Below the pieces are notes generated by a model that had not been told where the DNA came from, ran no database searches, and saw nothing but the letters and a program-made list of their open reading frames with translations. From the NCBI GenBank assembly GCA_012845835.1, contig JABAKD010000001.1, positions 11,695,123-11,759,122 of the forward strand: a stretch of DNA of 64,000 nt. The letters are read 5' to 3'. Origin of the DNA: Undaria pinnatifida. Lineage: Eukaryota; Sar; Phaeophyceae; Laminariales; Alariaceae. Below are positions 56,145 through 64,000 of the stretch, one piece after another (within the stretch, counting starts at the first letter, position 1; every line of letters starts with the position of its first letter). The translations under genes were made by a program, and so were the position numbers.

Positions 56145-57039
56145 GGCGTGTGTGTGCTGCTATCTGCCACCTCTGCAAGGTCCTGCTGAGGAATGCGGAC
56201 GAAGCGTTGTACGGTCGTTGTTGAAGAGGCCAGCGGGGAACAATGGTAACAACGTCGCGTCACAATAACAAGGACTGCTTAATTTCCCAGCTCGTCCTGC
56301 ACATTGCTTCGGTGATTATATAAATATCACTATATTAAAATGCCACACAGACGCTTCGAACAATATAGAGGTAGAACCTGCTTGGCTGAAACGATTTATA
56401 GACGATGGGGCCACGGGGGGTCTTAGATCACCCCCCCATCCCCGGGTTTCTATGGTTCATTCCAATATCCGGGTATTGTCGTTTGATGTGGTCTGTTAGG
56501 CCGTATTTTAACACGCTGGATTCCGACGGCGCCTCTCAGCAGACACTGGTCTTCACGCATAGTGCTGCGTCCACAGCAGCGTGTGATATGTATACAAAGT
56601 TGCCGTCCGCATCGTTCCAACAGAGGTCTATACCCCTACCTTCGGGTGTTGTGCAGCGGCCAAAATTTGTGACGATTGGAGGACATACATTAGACTAAAA
56701 TGATTGCTTCCCACTGAGCGTTTGCACTTGACTTGTTGTGGATGCCTACATCTCATCACTCATCACTCATAATTCATCACTCCGTCACTCCTCACAGGAA
56801 AACGCAGCCCGCGAAACTGAAAACACGCCCACCATGTCATGAGGCGCGTGAAGCCGCCGGGTGCAGTGCACAGCAGTCGTAGGCAACCAGAAACGACATT
56901 GATGAGGTGATTTCGTGATGTCAAAGTTGCCATCATCAGCTAGCATTATCACAAAATCGTCGAGAAACTACTCCAAAATCCACGGTTTTTGACATTTGTA
57001 CGAGTTTGTGTACATGATACATGGCTGCAAAAATGGCCA
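56145..57039. promoter_or_regulatory. Region upstream of the LRR gene start (promoter presumed here)
   Basis: It should contain the transcription start and 5' leader of the minus-strand LRR gene. I see no clear TATA box or initiator to place. 56400-56450 has a C/G run; 56755-56795 is an imperfect CATCACTC repeat. Confidence 0.25.
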
Positions 57040-57225
57040 AGTTTACGGTAGGGTATCGTAGGGTACCCCCAATTTCTCACTACCACCGGGTATGAGGTAT
57101 CACATCATGCCACATCATACCATATATATCATACTCGCGCTCGAGTGACTCTGTACCCTCACAGACAAAAACACGTTCGCCGATTATTTTGGTGCAGCGT
57201 AGCTAACCATCCCTTTTCGTGTTAA
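57040..57225 (+). repeat. TIR element family B, truncated copy 7
   Basis: Begins GGTAGGGTATCGTAGGGTAC and CCCCAATTTCTCACTACC; contains CATCATGCCACATCATACC and CGCGCTCGAGTGACTCTGTA. Its right half is replaced by a dispersed-repeat copy. Confidence 0.5.
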
Positions 57226-57241
57226 CATTTGCTATTTTTAC

Positions 57242-57380
57242 AAGAAAAAAGCACACACTCCAGCTGCTGTGAGATCAAGATTTTGTCGAAACTCATATTT
57301 TGCAAGATTGTGTGTGATACTCCGATCGCGCGTATTACGGGTTGTTTGTGTGTCCTCATTTAGGATTTAGGTCGGTGTAT
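57242..57380 (+). repeat. Dispersed repeat R7, copy 2 (left part)
   Basis: ACACTCCAGCTGCTGTGAGA to TAGGATTTAGGTCGGTG, then different sequence. Confidence 0.7.
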
Positions 57381-57779
57381 TATTATTCTTGCCCGCCGAC
57401 AATATGCCGTAGATGGAAGTTCCGATGTAAATCGAATATCATCCCATACGTAATGCAGCAGTAGTAAGTACCTTAATATGAGATCGAATGATCGCAAATT
57501 GTCAAAAACCAGCACGAAAGCCTTCGACCGCAAGGAACAGCCGGGTCACTCGCGCGAGTGACACCAAGGACCAGTGCTACCTTATAATTTATGGGGGTTA
57601 TGTCGTTTCAGGCACATTTTTTCCAGTGTGGCTCGGTGTCAATCGCGCGAGGGATCACCCTGTTTCTTGCGTTCGAAACGGGCTTTCTTTCGTGAGCTGT
57701 TGTTCAACATTTCTCGATGGTATTACCAAAAGGGATGGTTAGCTACGCTGCAACAAACAAAACCGCCGAGCGTGTTTTT

Positions 57780-58035
57780 GTCAGGGAGGTGCAGAGTCAC
57801 ACGCGCGCGAGTATGACATGGTATGGTATGGTATGGTATGGTATGGTATGGTATGGTATGGTATGGTATGGTATGATATGGTATGATATGGTATGATATG
57901 GTATATACGGTATTGTATGGTATGGTATGGTATGGTATGGTATGGTATGGTATGGTATGGTATGGTATGGTATGACATGATACCTCAGACCCGGTAGAGA
58001 AATTTGGGGTATCCCCACACCGTAGCCTTGATCCG
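57780..58035 (-). repeat. TIR element family B, copy 8, with internal GTATG array
   Basis: The right side reads GAGAAATTTGGGGTATCCCC, then ACACCGTAGCCTTGATC, a family B terminus; the left side has CACACGCGCGCGAGTATGAC. Between them is the pentanucleotide array of 57815-57975. Confidence 0.5.
57815..57975 (+). repeat. (GTATG)n pentanucleotide array
   Basis: About 30 tandem GGTAT/GTATG units, nearly perfect except for a few GATAT variants and a break near 57903. The translated YHTIP repeat frames on the minus strand are artefacts of this array. Confidence 0.9.
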
Positions 58036-58039
58036 AGCA

Positions 58040-58774
58040 TCTATCTGAAAAAAAAGGGACCCCCCACCGTACCACCGGCCGCATGTAGAGTGGAATATAA
58101 TATATCTCCGCAACTGCTCGGTCCATGCGTAACAATACACGACGCAAACGAAGCCAATAGACATTGTATACCACCAAAACAGTTCTAAGACGTGCCTCCC
58201 ATAGTAGCAGAAGTACTCGTATTACCTTGTTGTGTGCGATAACCAGAAAACGCTAGTCTACTCGTATAGATAGCATCAAGAAGTACGGCCAACATCACGC
58301 AATAACAATTTTCCTCTCTTCCACTCCATATATATTTATCTTCGTAAAATATTGGGCATCTGCATGTAACACGCAGGTAAAATATTTCCTATCATCTACC
58401 CCGGTTCCCCGCCACCATCGCCACACACATCCCAAACACACACACGCCCCCCCCCCTCCCCCACCGCCCCACCAAAAATCAAATCTGCTAGAAGAGTGAT
58501 AAACACTAGGTGATATCACCTCAGTACCTTTCTAGCCATCAATGCCGTAACTCCAATACCCCCCCCCCCTCCCCCGCGCGCCCCCTCCTTCCCCGCCACG
58601 CACCATCGCCTAGACCTAGCACCATGCGTAAAGTAGGTGCACAACGAGGTATACGTTTATGCAATCTAAATCGATTAAAAAAAACCTTCCCCCTGTCCTC
58701 CCCCCCCCCCCCCCCCACCCGTTTTCGAACACCCCCCCCCCTCTCCCCACCGGTTGTATTCGATTAACACGATG
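58040..58774. other. Uncharacterised, C-rich
   Basis: C runs at 58446-58470, 58560-58600 and 58698-58750; Pro- and Gly-rich frames are artefacts of these. Confidence 0.5.
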
Positions 58775-59170
58775 TACATGATAAACTGATGCGTTCCTCG
58801 CACAACCGTCAGATGTGTCCCTTTCAAGGGTTTATAGCTGCTGCACAGACTGAGTTGCTCCCCCCGTCTACTACCCCGCCCCCCCTCGCCCCCGGCCCCC
58901 ACGCCATATAAAAAACCCGCTCTCCGCTCACCGGTTGTACGGCTTACAGGATATACTGGATAAACTGATACCTTTCCTTCCACAGCTGTCAGATTTTGTC
59001 CCCCTCAGAAACGGGTTTTATAGTTTCCGCGCACAGATTGGTTAACTTCACCCTGTTGACCCTGATAGCAACGCTGTAGTTGCAAGAAGAGTCGCCGACC
59101 TATATCCTTAATGAGAACACACAACCCGTAATATGCGCGATCGGAGTATCACACACAGCTTGCAAAGACG
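58775..59170 (-). repeat. Dispersed repeat R7, copy 3
   Basis: Contains CCACAGCTGTCAGATTTTGT, GAAACGGGTTTTATAGTTTC, CACCCTGTTGACCCTGATAG, GTCGCCGACCTATATCCTTA and GATCGGAGTATCACACAC. A second partial 3' piece (CTCATCTTTGCAAGCTGCG) lies at 59275-59300. Confidence 0.72.
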
Positions 59171-59639
59171 AGGTTATGAACTTCTTGCCCCAACGCAAAT
59201 CGTCGGAGATTCATTATTATTTCATGAAAATATTTTGAGGACGTCAGCCATGAGTTCGACTAATTTCAGGTCAACACTCATCTTTGCAAGCTGCGTTGTT
59301 GGTACTTGTAATATACTACTTCAATATGTGGGTGAGTACATATTTTATTTTATAATATTTGTACCTGTATAGTCTGTACCTAATAATGAGCCATTGAATT
59401 GTTCATCAAATAATAATACGCTTATTTTTCTCCCAATTAGTTTTTGGGTGAGGAATAATAGAGCTCCAAAAGTTGGGCCCCAGGGAAAAGCATGGTGCAC
59501 CTCTGCGTACGTACCGTAGCATGCGTCTATGATACACACATAATACGAGTATACTGCAGCAGTGTAAATGCATGATATACATACTACCTGGAATATGTGT
59601 ATGTGCGAATATGTACTACCGCATGTATGTGTCGTATGC

Positions 59640-59722
59640 TGTCTCACATTAACTCGCATAATCAAGTTCGCGATCACAGGACAGGCTCCAGTCACTCTGG
59701 AGAAGCTGAGGAATACCCCAGG
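59640..59722 (-). repeat. Retroelement 3' end without CAA array, copy 3
   Basis: Minus strand of CTCACATTAACTCGCATAAT, CAAGTTCGCGATCACAGGAC and AGGCTCCAGTCACTCTGGAG. It matches the lead-in of the two CAA arrays, but no CAA run follows. Confidence 0.6.
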
Positions 59723-60469
59723 GAAAACACACAACAAACCAACCAAAGGTGGTACACGCATATATCACAGCTGACGCAATTTATGCCTCCGCCAGAAACA
59801 TATAAAAAGAGAAATCGTGGGTCAGCCTACGATGTGCCAGGTCCATAGTGGTGCTTACGTCTCACTACTCGCGCCTGGAAAAACCGATTAAACCGCTTGC
59901 CACCCAAGAAAGACTACCACGTTTATATTGCACGTAGTACCTATCACTACGCATACGCACGACAGGCGCAAGTCAATTGGAAAAAAGAAACAAAAGAAAA
60001 GAAAAGAAGGTAAAGGAAAGGAAATGAAATAAAAGACAACAAAAGCAAGGAAGGCAAGACAAGAAGAGGAAGCACAGGGAAGAAAAGAGAAAAGATCTGT
60101 CATACTAGCAGACCCTAGGAACTGACTAAAGACGGCATTGGGATCATTAGAAGGTATCAAGTGCACCATTATGGGCACTGGGGAGAGAAGAACGCAACAA
60201 GGCGAGGAAGTTAGGGCGGTGACGGCCATTGGAAGGCCCACGAATTTCAAGACGATGATGGCCAGACCCAGACTATAACAGCCTCTTGGGCAGGATGCCC
60301 CCCCTCCCCCCCCCCGCCCCTTCCCCCCTCACCCCCCTTTCCATCCCCCCCTCCCCCCTCCCCCCTATATAGTGTTAGGTTTCTATATGCAGTTCTTAAA
60401 TGTGTCATAATATTCATCAAAATCAGCCCCCCACGTCCTTAAAAACTCCGCCCTCCCCTCACCGGATAT
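59723..60469. other. Uncharacterised, purine-rich then C-rich
   Basis: 59985-60095 is a purine-rich tract on plus (AAAAGAAACAAAAGAAAAGA and on). 60296-60365 is a CCCCT-rich tract. No gene. Confidence 0.5.
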
Positions 60470-60800
60470 TCGACATTCAGGATTCACCTAATAAACTGAT
60501 GCATTTCCTTCCACCACAGCTGTCAGATTGTGTCCCTCAGAAACAGGCTTTATAGTTTCCGCGCATAAACTGACTATATCACCCTGCTGACCCTGATAGC
60601 TACACTGTAGTTGCAAGGGAAGTCGCCGACCTATATCCTTAATGAGGACACACAACCCGTAATACGTGCGATCGGAGTATCTGTTGCGAATCGGTTGTCA
60701 CTGAACCGTAACATATCACACACACAGCCTGCAAATATGAGTTTCGACAAAATATTCGATCTCACAGCTGGATGGAGGAGTGTATTTTAATTTTCATTAA
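60470..60800 (-). repeat. Dispersed repeat R7, copy 4
   Basis: Contains ACAGCTGTCAGATTGTGTCC, CACCCTGCTGACCCTGATAG and GTCGCCGACCTATATCCTTA; near its end a 35 bp insertion (TTGCGAATCGGTTGTCACTG) splits the CGGAGTAT/CACACAC junction. Confidence 0.72.
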
Positions 60801-62177
60801 ATATGATATTTAATACCTGGTATGTACCAAGGTATAAAATAATATTAATGAAGTATATTACGATAAATCAACCACCCAACCGCCAAGGCATTATTGATAT
60901 TAATACGATTGTTCCTCGCTGAATCTCAACAACACCGCTTACAACACACTGCGGGATAATGCGGGTGATTGTCGCCGACGCTCACCAGTATTTTGATGTG
61001 AATCTTTTGGTTTGTGTCGGTACTTTTCTTACTAGACTATAGACTATAGTAATACGAGCTGGGTCAGGCAAGTAACTGCCAGACAGAGACTTAGATTGGC
61101 CATTCCCCGCTCAATTTTACGAATTTAGGTCTAATCTTTGGACACGATGCTGATCATGGATCAACCGACAAAGAAAGGAAAAGCCGGGCATTTTTTTGTT
61201 TCTGTTTTTGTCCGACAGATATGGCCGATATTACGATCCAAAAACATGCAAAAGCACCCACACTACTTACTACTTGCGTAAACAAGGGAAGCCCGGCCCT
61301 CCGTCTATGTGCACAATGTACATGCGGTTCAAATACGTCGTTACAATCTCCAAGATCAAAACTCTCAAAATTGAGCAGGCATTTTCGCCACATACATGTC
61401 ATTTTGTCCAGACCGCTATTAATTTGTATAGACTATAGGATGGACGAAAATGTAGGTGCAAGCGTTTTGGGACAAGCAGGACGCCTCTCACCTCACGCCC
61501 CTACCCTCTATCCTTCCCTACCCCACCCGACATTGCCCTGTTTTGCCTCTCCTCTATTTATCGTTCTACTTAGAGCAATGATAATGACGCCTTGAGTCTT
61601 CTGGCCAACAGGCCATGGGAGAGATGATAAAGACACTGGAACCCATGACGGGCGCGCTTCCCAACACACATAATATTATCTTGATGGGTGGCGAGTTGGG
61701 CAATGGCACTTATATCGATGTTCACCTAGTCTAGTAGTAGAGTCTTATTTCACCATTGTTTCCCCCAACTTTCACCTTGATCGGCAACGACAATTTTTCC
61801 ACGAATTTGGTTTGTAACAGAGTCGGTGGTGCTATTGAGTTTTCGCGGATACCTCGGCGAGATCGAGTCGAAGAAAAAACACAAAGCCTCAGAATTTTCC
61901 ATACATACGCTTCTTTTTTATCTTTGACCGGTCAATAATACAATAATACGATACGTAGAGCAACGAAGAAGGTTAAATATCAAGCGCGAGAAATTTCGGG
62001 ACCCGATCAAACATCGCGTACTTAGTATGGGTAGTTAAAATATACCCCGATGAGCTTCATTCAAGAATAAAATGCCCAGAAAAAACGAAAACTATATAAT
62101 AATATGCCGGTAGCACAACCAAAATATCCGGGTACCTGTGGGCAGAGGTCATGGGTGGTCTCGCGGAGCCGACTCGA

Positions 62178-62402
62178 AAGCCTGGACTCCACTCCGCGGA
62201 TCATCGTACATTGCAACAACGCCCGCTCACGCGCGTTGCATCCGTAGTTTTGTATACGAGCCCTCTATCTACTGAAAAGCATGGAAGCTTGTGGACTCCA
62301 CTTCGAGGGTCATCGTGTATTTATTGTGCAACAGCACCCGTTCACACGCGCGTTGCAACAGCAGTAGTAGTGCTTGAATCGAGCCCTCCACTCACTACTG
62401 AT
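62178..62402 (+). repeat. Two imperfect tandem units of ~100-118 bp
   Basis: Both units start GGACTCCACT, contain TCATCGT, TGCAACA-C-CCCG, CACGCGCGTTGCA, CGAGCCCTC and end CTACTGA. The second has short insertions. Confidence 0.7.
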
Positions 62403-62689
62403 GATAGCTAGCGCAGTGGCATTGTACCAAGGCTATAGTCAAATATAGTGAGGTTACTTCTGCATTTTCAGGGGCTTACAGCCACTGTTGGTGCGAATGA
62501 GTTGTCTTTTCTGCTTTGTGCTGTGGTTGGTCTCGAAATTATTAGGCTCCGCCATGGGAGTGTTTGATACTGATGTATGCTGTTCCGCCACGGTGTTGCT
62601 CATGTTCGCTTTCCGATCGAGGTACTGCACTACCCGCGATAGAGTGGCTCGTGGAGTTCCCCCCCCTGCCGTAACGCGTGTCCTTGTTG

Positions 62690-62790
62690 AGCCATTGTTG
62701 AGCTATTGTTGAGCTATTATTGTTGAGCTATTGTTGAGCTATTGTTGAGCTACTGTTGAGCTATTATTGTTGAGCCATTGTTGAGCTGAG
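62690..62790 (+). repeat. TTGTTGAGCTA repeat
   Basis: About eight copies of GAGCTATTGTT or GAGCTATTATTGTT, imperfect. Confidence 0.75.
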
Positions 62791-63000
62791 GCCTTGGATA
62801 GAGTGATATAGTCTATACCTGGCGCATGCCTTATGAGGTTGCGTGTAACACGACAAGGCATTAGACTATGTACTTGTCCAAAGCGAGTAAGTTGGAACTG
62901 TGCATTGCTACCACGGCGACACTTGTCGGCCAAGTAGATGACCAGCCTATTAAAAGCGTATACCATCGATGCAGACAGCAGAAAAACAAGTGGGACATAA

Positions 63001-63833
63001 GGCCATTTCTTATTATGCCGTCGGATTTGTCAGTCGAAAACGGCCTTTTTCGACTGAAGCCCCAATCGAGCTTTCTTACGCAGTCGAAAAAGGGCTTTTT
63101 CGACTTAACTTTTTTCGACTGAGTTTTTCGACTGGAGGCTCCAGTCGAAAAACTCGACTTTTTCGACTGGAGGCTCCAGTCGAAAAACTCGACTTTTTCG
63201 ACTGGATCCAGTCGAAAAACTCAGTCGAAAAAGTTTTTCACGTGTTTTTTTAACCGATCGCATCGCTCATCCCACCACCAAACACACACCCACACGGCCA
63301 CGCGGCCACACGGCCACACACTCATACCAAGTACCACACTGCAGTATCATACAAGGCACTGACGCTGGCTTGGCTATCCCAGCTGTTGCTTCTCGCAGCA
63401 AGTCAGCGTGGTGCATTCCTAGTTTTGCTCGCCAGCAGCGTGTATCACACGACGGCAGCAGCGCGCGGTCTCGATCCCATGCTGCCAACAACGGCTGTGG
63501 CTGCTGTGGCTTTGGCGGCTCTCGGCTGAGTGCAACTCCACGAACGTAGCTTTGGCGGCTTTCGGCTAAGCCCAAAGCCACCAACTCGCGGGGACGAGGG
63601 TTCCCCGAGCCGTTGCTCGCCGAGAAAGCGCGAAGCACAGAGCTGCCAACCGATTCCGACTGATGTACAGCAGTACTCCCTCACACCAACCGCCTCTAGG
63701 AAGAAGAGCACAAAAAGTATGAAATCGACTCGACTGACGATAAGAAGAAGGACCAGAAGAATCCAGTCGAAAAACAGTCCAGTCGAAAAGGGCCGTTTTC
63801 GACTGGCGGAATCCGACTGCATAAGAAATGGCC
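63001..63833. mobile_element. PIF/Harbinger-like non-autonomous TIR element
   Basis: Terminal inverted repeats start GGCCATTTCTTA at 63001 and end TAAGAAATGGCC at 63833, flanked by TAA on both sides (62998-63000, 63834-63836). The TIRs extend about 55 bp with few mismatches (GTCGGATT, CAGTCGAAAACGGCC, TTTTCGACTG). GGCC ends and a TWA duplication are typical of PIF/Harbinger. No transposase is present. Internal 63060-63240 is a stack of short palindromes based on CAGTCGAAAAACTCGACTTT. Confidence 0.82.
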
Positions 63834-63862
63834 TAAAGCTCCGCATCTATTACTATAGAAAT

Positions 63863-64000
63863 TAAAATACACTCCAGCTGTGTGATCGAATATTTTGTCG
63901 AAATTCATCTTTGCAAGCTGTGTGTGATACTCCGATCGCGCGTATTACGGGTTGTGTGTCCTCATTATTATGGATTGTTGTATAAAAACATCCTAAATAT
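63863..64000 (+). repeat. Dispersed repeat R7, copy 5 (cut by window edge)
   Basis: AAAATACACTCCAGCTGTGT, TGCAAGCTGTGTGTGATACT and TTACGGGTTGTGTGTCCTCA, then TTATTATGGATTGTTG. It starts just right of the Harbinger-like element. Confidence 0.7.

Larger units (their letters stand above)
60801..62997. other. Uncharacterised
   Basis: Apart from the two repeats near 62.2 and 62.7 kb, no gene, TIR or SINE is recognisable. The longest frame (61221-61595, 124 codons) has no motif. Confidence 0.4.

Noticed and set aside
55464-56189. A 241-codon plus-strand frame
   Set aside because: It lies antisense to exon 1 of the LRR gene and overlaps the pogo-like MITE end; no motif. Best explained as a shadow.
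57723-58177. YHTIP-repeat protein
   Set aside because: It is the translated GTATG array.
63001-63833. Gene in the right-end frames (FDWIQSKN and similar)
   Set aside because: These frames are translations of the TIRs and the nested CAGTCGAAAA palindromes of the Harbinger-like element.

Overview
The window looks like nuclear DNA of a eukaryote, most likely a brown alga (Phaeophyceae, Ectocarpus-like) or a close stramenopile. This is inferred from architecture, not from a marker gene. There is one intron-rich gene with GT-AG splicing in which each leucine-rich repeat (LRR) sits in its own phase-2 exon, an arrangement described for Ectocarpus LRR genes. Around it are many short TIR elements (MITE-like), tRNA-derived SINEs, a decayed Gypsy-type Pol tail, long CAA/TTG microsatellites and G/C homopolymers. 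I see no prokaryotic operons, rRNA genes or CRISPR arrays. Most long open frames here are repeat translations or shadows.

Layout. 1-7 kb: TIR elements, two tRNA-like SINE families and a CAA array grown on a retroelement tail. 8.2-9.8 kb: a minus-strand remnant of the C-terminal part of a Gypsy polyprotein, with an internal duplication. 10-17 kb: a graveyard of TIR elements, including a ~98 bp tandem array and a SINE nested in a MITE. 18.7-25.2 kb: a retroposed element with a clear 13 bp target-site duplication, a second CAA array, and decayed retroelement-like coding sequence. 25.6-31.5 kb: TIR elements, a TTG array, palindromes built from tRNA-like halves, and a SINE whose empty site is preserved in a neighbouring paralogous copy. 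31.6-37.9 kb: two weak coding candidates, more TIR elements and an inverted retroelement arrangement.

38.1-56.1 kb (minus strand): the one convincing gene. Twelve exons join in frame: a signal peptide and beta-rich region, a domain with eight cysteines, a short linker, an LRR cap and eight single-LRR exons. Three further candidate exons continue the phase and add a cysteine-rich segment. The 3' end was not found. Introns are loaded with the same TIR families seen elsewhere, and at least one intron holds a perfect 38 bp palindrome.

57-64 kb: TIR elements (one with an expanded GTATG array), several copies of a dispersed repeat that runs off the right edge, and an 833 bp element with GGCC termini and TAA duplications typical of the PIF/Harbinger superfamily.

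The predicted product would be a secreted or cell-surface LRR protein, plausibly for recognition or adhesion. Its exon design allows modules to be gained or lost without breaking the frame, and the repeats in its introns are possible substrates for such change. Repeat boundaries were found by eye and are approximate unless a terminus or target-site duplication is stated.
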